Virus record (IMG/VR): IMGVR_UViG_3300044641_007970 | Span: 1 to 25,049 of that record | Reading direction: 5' to 3' (one strand) | Source: a virus | DNA: 25,049 nt | Shown: positions 9,100 to 15,785 of the stretch, in pieces | Numbering within the stretch: position 1 is the stretch's first letter | Layout: the number at the start of each line of letters is the position of its first letter | Position numbers and translations under genes: made by a program | The notes under the pieces: model-generated | Databases searched by the model: none | What the model was told of the DNA's origin: nothing | Seen by the model: only the letters and a program-made list of their open reading frames with translations

Positions 9100-10266
9100 T
9101 TAGTCTTGGACTTCTGTTGCACGCACAATTTTGCCATTCTTTACTTTGGGTAAGTGTTTGTCTTTTACAATACTCTTGGCATGTTTTGCGTCAGTGACAT
9201 TTTTGATTACATGTGTTTTTGAAGCAATACCTTTACCGCTGGGATCATCATAGCTGACTTGAACTTTGAAAGTTTTTTCGCCTTTGCTTTCGTTCATAAA
9301 TTTATTACGCAAATTCTGAGCCAACTGGTCAACTGACTCGTCCACCATGCTCATGCTGTTATCTCTTGCAGCATGTGGGTTGTATTGACCGTGTGGAGCA
9401 TTGGGCCCACCAGCCATGTCTACCATCTGAATCTTCGCATCCAGTGTCTTGGGGTTGGGCTGATTGGCTAGTTCTTCTTCAACACTTACTGTGGGCATTG
9501 GTGCAACAGCGATGCCAGACATAGTGAGGATTTTCATTAACTCTTCTGCGCCTTCGCCATCAGCAGTGATGGTCACAGTCTTGGTGCCAGTTTTGCTATC
9601 CACGTTAGTTGTAACGTTCATGCCGCTGGATTGATTTACTGGAGCGTTCATTGGACCCCAGCATTCCATCATACGTTTCATCGAAGCCAGTTCTGATTCG
9701 TAGATATCTTCATCGACTCCTTCAAGTTCTCTCACACCCAGCATTTCTGCATCGTTCTTTTCCAACCACTGATTGAGATCATCAGCATCTTTGAACGTTT
9801 TGCGCCACTGCTTACTATCCATTCCTTTGACACCATATGCTTCGATGGTGTGCTTGGCTTTGCCTTCTTCCATTTCTTCTTTGTCTTCTTCGCCCTGAAT
9901 TTTCCAAGCAGTGGCATAAGCCTTGCCGGGCTCGCCCGGATATTCTTTCTTCAACTTGCTCATCAACCCAGGATGTTCTTTTTTAAATCCAGGAGGGGTT
10001 ACTTCATCCAGGATCTCTTCTTCTAAACCTACCCCTTCACATACGCAGGGTGAACTGCCGCAGTCTTCGCACATGGCTGCTTCGTACATGTCTTCAATGT
10101 CCTGACCCTGCTCTTCAGCTGCCTTTTGCATGCAAGCATCGCAGAAATCACTTGCGGGGTTTAGGTGGGTGTTTGTTTGCTGGCAACTTGCACAAGTACC
10201 CATTTTACCTGTTTCTGCCTCTGCAACCATTTTAGCTAGCTTTTCAATTAATGGTTTAAAATCCAT
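9100..10266 (-). CDS. Acidic modular protein, possible prohead or internal protein (388 aa)
   Basis: No named T4 homologue was recognised. The N-terminus lacks the clear targeting peptide but has VAE16-A17, a possible prohead-protease site. Residues 25-45 carry two CxxC pairs (CASC and CDAC), and 66-76 carry four more Cys, suggesting zinc ribbons. Residues 87-125 contain a modular motif (TPPGFKKEHPG, then EPGKAYATAWKIQ) that recurs in environmental phage proteins. Residues 231-252 (TITADGEGAEELMKILTM) resemble another such module. The C-terminal part (about 325-388) is basic. It lies inside the run of putative capsid cargo genes, with AAGGAA as ribosome-binding site. Confidence 0.65.
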   Translation of the reverse strand: MDFKPLIEKLAKMVAEAETGKMGTCASCQQTNTHLNPASDFCDACMQKAAEEQGQDIEDMYEAAMCEDCGSSPCVCEGVGLEEEILDEVTPPGFKKEHPGLMSKLKKEYPGEPGKAYATAWKIQGEEDKEEMEEGKAKHTIEAYGVKGMDSKQWRKTFKDADDLNQWLEKNDAEMLGVRELEGVDEDIYESELASMKRMMECWGPMNAPVNQSSGMNVTTNVDSKTGTKTVTITADGEGAEELMKILTMSGIAVAPMPTVSVEEELANQPNPKTLDAKIQMVDMAGGPNAPHGQYNPHAARDNSMSMVDESVDQLAQNLRNKFMNESKGEKTFKVQVSYDDPSGKGIASKTHVIKNVTDAKHAKSIVKDKHLPKVKNGKIVRATEVQD

Positions 10267-10277
10267 ATGTTTATTCC

Positions 10278-10868
10278 TTATCGTTTGATATCTTTAACTG
10301 AAGGCAGCTTGGGTTTATGACTACCCACGGGACTCTTTGTGCCTGCCTTTAAATCATTTGTGGTTTCTGCTGGTTTAGCTCCGCCTTTGATTTTTACTTG
10401 ACCGGTACCGGTTACGCTGTTCTTGACCAGCTTGGCGTTATAATTATCACCATACGGATGATCTACTTTGACTTTTTCATAGTCTTTTAGTAACAGTGGT
10501 TTTTCACCAGTATTGGTTTTGATAGCTTCTGCTTCAGCAGCAATATCCTCAGCAAATGCCAAATTTTCCACAGCCACAGTGGCTTTGTCCACACTGTGAT
10601 CAGTTAAACTCTTGCGAATCTGAGTAGAAGTTGCAGGGTATTCACATACTACATCAATGGTATAAATTTCTGGGTTCTGAAGATCTGGAAAAAACGGATG
10701 TGAACGTTCAATCATGTGACTTTTGGCATCTGATACGGATTTAACACTGTACCCAGCCAAAGCTGTTTTGATTGTTTTTCCAATTCCAGCTTCGGGTTTG
10801 CCCGCAAACACGACACGGAAGCTATAATCCTGTTTGCTTTCTGTTAGATATTGCAAAAAACTTTTCAT
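10278..10868 (-). CDS. Putative capsid-targeted protein (196 aa)
   Basis: The start MKSFLQYLTESKQ fits the capsid-targeting pattern, with a cut predicted after LTE (residue 10). Residues about 15-110 show alternating strands and helices (YSFRVVFAGKP, IYTIDVVCEYPATSTQIRKS), a ferredoxin-like pattern found in small conserved proteins of marine phages. The C-terminal 60 residues are a basic, low-complexity tail ending in SVKDIKR. It directly follows the terminase small subunit gene. The start is supported by AGGATA upstream. The function is unknown. Confidence 0.65.
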   Translation of the reverse strand: MKSFLQYLTESKQDYSFRVVFAGKPEAGIGKTIKTALAGYSVKSVSDAKSHMIERSHPFFPDLQNPEIYTIDVVCEYPATSTQIRKSLTDHSVDKATVAVENLAFAEDIAAEAEAIKTNTGEKPLLLKDYEKVKVDHPYGDNYNAKLVKNSVTGTGQVKIKGGAKPAETTNDLKAGTKSPVGSHKPKLPSVKDIKR

Positions 10869-10889
10869 ATTTACGGTATCCTATAAAAT

Positions 10890-11381
10890 TTATTTAGCTG
10901 GATTGACGTTTTTCTTTAGTATCTCAGCAATTAACGAGTTACGATCAATCACAGTGGCTGACCCAGGAATCACATTAACATCATTGTTGCTGTCTTTGGC
11001 TTTCAGATCCAGGCTAGCTTTTTTCAACTGAAGCTCAATCATTTTGAGCTTTTTCTCAATTTTGTTTTTCTTAGCAGTCAGAGCATGACCCAGCAGATTA
11101 CTGGCTGCTCCAAATATCTCAGCGGCGTGGCGAGTTTCCACGTTCATTCCCAGTTCCATGAGGTTCTGATAGCCCTCTGTGGCCATTTTGGCCAGTTCAT
11201 CCATTTCCTGCTCACTGGCTTCTAATCCCACCACCTGGGGCAGAGCTTCGTTAATCTTGTCGATATCAGCCACTGTCTTGGTTAATTCTTCTAACATAGT
11301 ACTGGGCGTCTCAACATCTTCTGGTTCTGTTTTTGCCTTAACCGGTTCCAGATTGAAAATCTTTTCTAAATTAGTATTCAT
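10890..11381 (-). CDS. 16: Terminase small subunit, T4 gp16-like
   Basis: This 163-aa protein is almost the length of T4 gp16 (164 aa). It has an acidic N-terminal region, a central helix pair that should form the oligomerisation coiled coil (about 75-125, with HAAEIFGAASNLLGHALTAK followed by KNKIEKKLKMIELQLKK) and a flexible tail, the order seen in T4-like TerS. It would recognise or present DNA and stimulate TerL ATPase. Its start overlaps the gp4 stop by 4 nt. In T4 the gene is adjacent to terL; here six other genes and an HNH gene lie between them. Confidence 0.75.
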   Translation of the reverse strand: MNTNLEKIFNLEPVKAKTEPEDVETPSTMLEELTKTVADIDKINEALPQVVGLEASEQEMDELAKMATEGYQNLMELGMNVETRHAAEIFGAASNLLGHALTAKKNKIEKKLKMIELQLKKASLDLKAKDSNNDVNVIPGSATVIDRNSLIAEILKKNVNPAK

Positions 11382-11812
11382 TGTGGTTGCCCCATCCTGA
11401 ACAATTCATTTTCTGTGAGCACACGAAACTTAAATCCCTGCTTTTCACAATAAGCCTGTGCAGCGGCCCATTTAGCCAAGTTTCTCAAACTAACCAATGC
11501 ATCTCTCTGACTGCGAGTTTTCTTTTGTCCGGTTTCTTTGTAGGGTTTGATTTCCACAATTTCCACATGCTGATTACCATCACGATCCAGGTATGTTATG
11601 AAAAAATCCGGAACATACTGTGTGACTTTTTTACGAAACGGGCACATATAGGGAATAGCAATGGCTTCGCTGGCCCAGCTGATCACACTGGGATGGTTGT
11701 CACAGAAGTTGCAAAACACCAACTCCCAACTGCTGCGAAACATTGGGTTTCTTTTGCCCACGTATTTGGCTGGATTCTTGGGTATGAATTTACCCTGTGC
11801 GAATTTAGGCAT
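11378..11812 (-). CDS. 4: Head completion protein, T4 gp4-like
   Basis: Starting at the ATG 11812 gives 144 aa (T4 gp4 is 150). A GTG 27 nt further upstream is also in frame but would overlap the preceding gene. Family marks are FIPKNPAKYVGK near the start, MFRSSWE (E30), SVISWASEAIAIPY, and VPDFF with D69 followed by VEIVEIKPYK (E87, K89). This is a PD-(D/E)xK-like nuclease arrangement. In T4, gp4 acts with gp50/gp64 to finish filled heads before tail joining. It sits directly above terS in the same transcript. Confidence 0.85.
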   Translation of the reverse strand: MPKFAQGKFIPKNPAKYVGKRNPMFRSSWELVFCNFCDNHPSVISWASEAIAIPYMCPFRKKVTQYVPDFFITYLDRDGNQHVEIVEIKPYKETGQKKTRSQRDALVSLRNLAKWAAAQAYCEKQGFKFRVLTENELFRMGQPQ

Positions 11813-11813
11813 A

Positions 11814-12149
11814 TTAAGCTCTGATTTCTCTGAGCACACTGATTGGTGTGTTTAAATTAAGAGTCACTCCCAATTTGGCGTTGCTCACACGATTTTCATT
11901 TAGGTAGGCTGCTAACCAAACATCCTGTTCATAACTGTCACCTTGCTGACGCATCAGATCAGCAAATTGCGCAACAGTGAGATTCAAACTTTTTGCCACC
12001 AAGGCAAAAGCTGCAATATATTCTTTCTGAAGCTCAGGATCAGACACTCTGGTCTGAACTAAACTCTTGAGATTGTCGTATTGAGTTGCCTCAATGGAAA
12101 CATCAATAGGACCCATTTGCCCCTGGCTATTAAAATAATTGTTTCTCAT
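11814..12149 (-). CDS. Small conserved phage protein of unknown function (111 aa)
   Basis: A helical protein whose end (AAYLNENRVSNAKLGV, then VLREIRA) matches a pattern I recall in small proteins among neck and tail genes of T4-like marine phages (LN.NRV...LGV...V.R.I). The function is unknown. It starts 6 nt below a CATAAATA octamer, has no Shine-Dalgarno sequence, and is followed immediately by gp4. Confidence 0.65.
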   Translation of the reverse strand: MRNNYFNSQGQMGPIDVSIEATQYDNLKSLVQTRVSDPELQKEYIAAFALVAKSLNLTVAQFADLMRQQGDSYEQDVWLAAYLNENRVSNAKLGVTLNLNTPISVLREIRA

Positions 12150-12155
12150 ATCTGA

Positions 12156-12163
12156 TATTTATG
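12156..12163 (-). promoter_or_regulatory. Late-promoter-like octamer 6 nt before ATG
   Basis: CATAAATA on the minus strand, then TCAGAT, then the ATG at 12149. The predicted transcript would start 1 nt before the start codon. Confidence 0.5.
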
Positions 12164-12165
12164 AG

Positions 12166-13434
12166 TTATTTGCTGGGTTTTTTCAGTTTATTGCCCAGAG
12201 TTCTCAGAGCAGTAACCGCACCACCAGCATTGGGCACATTGATGCTGCTGGGCGAAACATTAAAGTAACGCTGAGCACTGTTTGCAGCAGCGTTGATAAT
12301 CTTAGAACCGGTGCCAGTACCAGTAAAATTGGCGTTGATGCCCGGCACTGATGTGCCTTTCCAGGTAGCCACATCCCTCACTGTGTTAAAAATGCCCTGC
12401 GGGGTGGCTAATCTTCGAGCGGTTGCTGCTGGATTAGTTATTAAATCAATACCAGTGTTAACCAAACGTTGTTGTGCATTGGGCAGCGGAGATTTTGATT
12501 TGTCATACCAACGTTTATTGATGTCGCTCCAGCTGGCAATTTCTGAATTTGATTCATCCAATTTACCAGTGGCATAAAATAACGTTTCATAACTGATTCC
12601 CATGCTGTTTACCGCGGGGTCTCCACTGGAGTAATCCAGTGTGTCTTGCTCCCAGCTGGTAATTACTGGATTTACCAAAGTATATTCGGTATAATGAGGA
12701 TATTCTTTTTCATCACCGGTTCCCGAAGGACGACTAAAGTGATATATTTTAATGGACTTCAAAAACGGACTAACTCTGTCCAAGTATCCGTCTACCCCAC
12801 GACCACCAGTGGATGCGTTCACTGTGTCCAATCCATAGTGATGCGTATCCAGTGCTGGATTTCCATAAAGTGTAAGACTATTGATAACATCAGGAGAATT
12901 TTGTGTATCGTATCCCCAGTATTCTTGAGAAACCGATACTCCCTGACCACTCATTTTACCATAATCACGATAACGACTGTCCTGCACATGATACAGGTAA
13001 TATGCATCCCAAAATGCTCTGGTATAGCCCGACGCATCATCATGGAAATCAATGCTAATGTCATCGTAATTGACTTTGTTGATGGAAATAACCTGTTTGT
13101 TGTAATGATTATGCTTCTTGGTGTCCATCTTGATGCCAGGAAGTTTCACAGTTTTAGCCAACACACTCAGAAAACCCACATCTTGTGTAGTGTTGTCAGT
13201 GGCCACACTGTATCTGTGATTTCCGCCAGGATTGGTCTCAGCTTGAATGGTTTCATAAAGAGCACGAGCCTCTGGCGTTAGTTCAAAATGAACATGCCAC
13301 CATCTCTTGGTCTTAGGTAGAAGTGCGTAATTGTCAGAGACAAAGGTCCGGGACGCATGTGAATAGTCCCGGACCGTGTCGCTGGTGCCATTAAGTCCAC
13401 GAAGAACTGTGCCCAATGATCCTGCGAAGCTCAT
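12166..13434 (-). CDS. Tail-tube-fold protein, probably baseplate-tube initiator (gp54-like)
   Basis: This 422-aa protein follows the tube gene by 7 nt and has its own AGGATA ribosome-binding site. Residues about 75-290 look like a tube-fold domain: LAKTVKLPGIKMDTKKH, INKVNYDDISIDFHDD, then late strands YTLVNPVITSWEQDTLDY and MGISYETLFYATG. The C-terminal 100 residues are Ala/Gly/Asn-rich and helical, ending in LGNKLKKPSK. In T4, gp54 and gp48 share the tube fold and start tube assembly on the baseplate; the length and C-terminal tail fit gp54 best. A second tube or tail-terminator protein is the alternative. Confidence 0.6.
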   Translation of the reverse strand: MSFAGSLGTVLRGLNGTSDTVRDYSHASRTFVSDNYALLPKTKRWWHVHFELTPEARALYETIQAETNPGGNHRYSVATDNTTQDVGFLSVLAKTVKLPGIKMDTKKHNHYNKQVISINKVNYDDISIDFHDDASGYTRAFWDAYYLYHVQDSRYRDYGKMSGQGVSVSQEYWGYDTQNSPDVINSLTLYGNPALDTHHYGLDTVNASTGGRGVDGYLDRVSPFLKSIKIYHFSRPSGTGDEKEYPHYTEYTLVNPVITSWEQDTLDYSSGDPAVNSMGISYETLFYATGKLDESNSEIASWSDINKRWYDKSKSPLPNAQQRLVNTGIDLITNPAATARRLATPQGIFNTVRDVATWKGTSVPGINANFTGTGTGSKIINAAANSAQRYFNVSPSSINVPNAGGAVTALRTLGNKLKKPSK

Positions 13435-13441
13435 GAAGTTA

Positions 13442-14053
13442 TTATCCTGTGATTACGCTACCCAATGTTCTGTTGACAGCAGCACCAATACCACTACCGT
13501 CGGGTTTCTGCACAGCGTTATCAAATGCAATACTCAGCGCAATCTGTGCTGGAGAACTTTCGCCGTAGTTTAGATCACCATAGTTTACGTCTTTAACATA
13601 GCAGCCATACAGTTCCCAACTTTCCAACACAGTGGCAGCATTGGCGCCGTTGCCACCGTCCAGCAGTTCACAATTCATCTGGAACTTGTAATCAATGCCA
13701 CTACGGGCGCTGCTCTGTTCCATGAAATCAAACTGCTTCTGAATCTGCTCACCAACCAGTTTACTCACCTGACCAGTTGCATCATCACGCAGATTAACTG
13801 TGGTGTCGCCCCAGGCAGGCTTGCCAGCATACTTGATTCTGCTGTTGTAGATTTCAATAATCTGTTCATCAAACGTGATCTGAGGACGAGCAAAATCCAC
13901 CACCTGCTTGGTTAATTCAGTTGTGGATCCACTTACACCAAAGTTCAAAAATATGATGCGAAAACGATACTTCAGCTTGGGCATCAGCAAGCCTTGCGCT
14001 GCTGTATCTCCACCAAGCGGGACAGTAAATTTTGTCAAACTTGCGATTGCCAT
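13442..14053 (-). CDS. 19: Tail tube protein, T4 gp19-like
   Basis: This 203-aa protein (T4 gp19 is 163) forms the inner tube of the contractile tail. Marks are YRFRIIFLNFG, LTKQVVDFARPQITFDEQII, IKYAGKPAWGDTTVNLRDD, and the late strands WELYGCYVKDVNYGDLNYG and PAQIALSIAFDNAVQ. The start MAIASLTKF is supported by TAGGAGA, the strongest Shine-Dalgarno on this strand. The gene lies between gp18 (upstream, separated by an inserted endonuclease) and the gp54-like gene, as expected for a tail cluster. Confidence 0.9.
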   Translation of the reverse strand: MAIASLTKFTVPLGGDTAAQGLLMPKLKYRFRIIFLNFGVSGSTTELTKQVVDFARPQITFDEQIIEIYNSRIKYAGKPAWGDTTVNLRDDATGQVSKLVGEQIQKQFDFMEQSSARSGIDYKFQMNCELLDGGNGANAATVLESWELYGCYVKDVNYGDLNYGESSPAQIALSIAFDNAVQKPDGSGIGAAVNRTLGSVITG

Positions 14054-14094
14054 TTTTAAAATCTCCTAACAAATGTTTACATTTGCTCTAAAAA

Positions 14095-14102
14095 TATTTA
14101 TG
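14095..14102 (-). promoter_or_regulatory. Late promoter of gp19
   Basis: CATAAATA on the minus strand, 41 nt before the gp19 ATG, with the Shine-Dalgarno TAGGAGA in between. It restarts transcription of the tail cluster beyond the inserted endonuclease gene. Confidence 0.6.
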
Positions 14103-14188
14103 CCATTTAGCCCCAAAATCAGCTCAGAACTCTGAATTTTGAGTGTGACTTTTTCAGTGACAGTTTATTGCGTATTTTTGTCGCTGTG

Positions 14189-14196
14189 TATAAATA
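14189..14196 (+). promoter_or_regulatory. Late promoter of the inserted endonuclease
   Basis: A perfect TATAAATA octamer on the plus strand, followed by AAGGAGA and then the ATG at 14218. The endonuclease gene thus has its own phage-type late promoter, opposite in direction to gp18 and gp19. Confidence 0.7.
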
Positions 14197-14217
14197 GTTT
14201 GTGAAGGAGATAACAAC

Positions 14218-15756
14218 ATGCCTATTTCTTGCGCAGTGTGTGGAGAAACATTTGATCAAATAATCGATTGGAAACATTTACAAAAGCATAAAATGTCTGT
14301 AAAGAAATATCAGGAACTGTATGGAGCAAATACTGCACAAGATTTTGATTGGGCTGAGTTTATTAAATCAAAAAATCAACATCGAAAGGGAGTTAAGTTA
14401 TCAGATGAGCATCGCACGAAACTCAAACAATCGTTTCAACTACGTGAAGAAAAATATCGATCAGGCGAGCTAACAAGACCCATTCATTCTGTGTCGGAAG
14501 AAAATCGACAGTTACATAGCAAAAGAATGATTGAATTTGCCAAACAAAATCCAGAAATTGTTTCAGAGAGAGTTAAAAAAGCTCAAGCAACACGAAAGGC
14601 TGGTGGATCTGGGAATAGGGCTGGCGCAAAACTCAAAGAAGAAACCAAACAGCAAATTAGCAAATCGTTGCTGATTGCAGGAGCAATTAAACAACAACAA
14701 ACTTTAGACAAATATCGAGAGATAGCCAAAGATCAAAATATCATTATATCCAACAGAGACAAAACCACATTATTCTTAGAATGCAATAGTTGTAATACTC
14801 ATTTTAGTCGATCTTTGCAGTTACTACAACCTAACAAATTTCAGGAAAAATTATGTCCAGTATGTTTTCCCAAACTACAAGGCCCAACGAGCAAAGCAGA
14901 AACAGAAATTGTTGATTTTTTAAATGAAATTGGTGTTAATAATATAGTGACTAGATGCAGAGACATTATAACTCCCAGAGAGTTAGACATATTTTTGCCA
15001 GATCATAATTTAGCCATTGAATACAGTGGAATATATTGGCACAGTGAACTGTCTGGCAACAAAGGTCAATTTTATCATCAAGAAAAATGGCAGAATTGTC
15101 GCAATCAAAATATTCAATTATTAACTATTTTCGATGACGAATGGGCCGCAAACGCACCTTTAATCAAATCAATGATTAAAAACAAGATTAACAAAAACAT
15201 TCAGAATAAAATTTTCGCACGTCAATGTCAAATTTCTGTAATAGAAAGTAAAAAGTCAGCTGTTTTTTTGAATCAAAATCACATACATGGTGCTGCTGCG
15301 GCTCAACTACATTTAGGGTTGTATTATAACGATCATCTAGTTTATGTGATGACTTTTACTAAAAATAACATTAGCAGACGAAATACACAAACTTGGGAAA
15401 TTCAAAGAATGGCTGGTTCTATTGACACTTTAGTAATTGGCGCAGCAAGTAAATTGTTTTCATACTTTGTTAAAAATTACAACCCAGGCGAAGTTATAAG
15501 CTATGCTGACTTGAGATGGTTTACTGGTGAGAGTTATCGACATTTGGGGTTTAAATTTGTTTCAAACAGCAAACCCGGCTATTGGTATACTGACAAAAAT
15601 TACACAACTCGAAAGCACAGATATTCATTGAGAAAAAATGTAAATGACAATACCAGTTTAACTGAATGGGAAAACAGACAAGAGCAAGGATGGGATCGAA
15701 TTTGGGACTGCGGTCATGCCAAATGGACATGGACAAAAGAAAACGGGCAAGATTAA
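14218..15756 (+). CDS. Homing endonuclease, Vsr-like/EDxHD type, between gp18 and gp19
   Basis: This 512-aa protein is read against the tail genes. The N-terminus is a zinc-finger or Ros-like DNA-binding segment (CAVCGETF, WKHLQKHKMSVKKYQELY). Residues about 55-150 carry NUMOD3-like helices. A CxxC pair follows (C189/C192, C213/C216). The nuclease core (225-310) has SKAETEIVDFL, RELDIFLP (E255, D257), LAIEYSGIYWHSE (E268, H275), YHQEKW and IFDDEW, matching the Vsr-related family found in I-Bth0305I and beside split inteins. Residues about 335-475 resemble a GNAT-like domain common in this family (HLGLYYNDHLVYVMTF, VISYADLRW, KPGYWY). The gene has a late promoter and a good ribosome-binding site and looks intact. 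It should cut a sequence near gp18/gp19 in phages lacking it. Confidence 0.85.
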   Translation: MPISCAVCGETFDQIIDWKHLQKHKMSVKKYQELYGANTAQDFDWAEFIKSKNQHRKGVKLSDEHRTKLKQSFQLREEKYRSGELTRPIHSVSEENRQLHSKRMIEFAKQNPEIVSERVKKAQATRKAGGSGNRAGAKLKEETKQQISKSLLIAGAIKQQQTLDKYREIAKDQNIIISNRDKTTLFLECNSCNTHFSRSLQLLQPNKFQEKLCPVCFPKLQGPTSKAETEIVDFLNEIGVNNIVTRCRDIITPRELDIFLPDHNLAIEYSGIYWHSELSGNKGQFYHQEKWQNCRNQNIQLLTIFDDEWAANAPLIKSMIKNKINKNIQNKIFARQCQISVIESKKSAVFLNQNHIHGAAAAQLHLGLYYNDHLVYVMTFTKNNISRRNTQTWEIQRMAGSIDTLVIGAASKLFSYFVKNYNPGEVISYADLRWFTGESYRHLGFKFVSNSKPGYWYTDKNYTTRKHRYSLRKNVNDNTSLTEWENRQEQGWDRIWDCGHAKWTWTKENGQD

Positions 15757-15769
15757 CTTGCCCGTTTTC
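15739..15769. terminator. Bidirectional terminator between endonuclease and gp18
   Basis: A perfect 13-bp stem (15739-15751 with 15757-15769) with a 5-nt loop. The arms carry an A-run and a T-run on opposite sides, so the hairpin has a T-tract in both directions. The stop codon of the endonuclease lies across the loop and stem edge, and the gp18 stop is 16 nt away. It can serve both convergent transcripts. Confidence 0.85.
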
Positions 15770-15785
15770 ATCTGTTAGTTAGTTG

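Noticed and set aside
6950-10868. The shared N-termini as secretion signal peptides
   Set aside because: They lack a hydrophobic core of signal-peptide length and are followed by charged residues; the (L/I)xE ending fits prohead-protease cleavage better.
11813-11839. GTG start for gp4 at 11839
   Set aside because: It would overlap the preceding gene by 26 nt and add nine residues before the typical gp4 beginning; the ATG at 11812 fits the family length.
12646-13281. 211-aa plus-strand frame opposite the gp54-like gene
   Set aside because: Antisense shadow of a well-supported gene; no recognisable domain and no ribosome-binding site.
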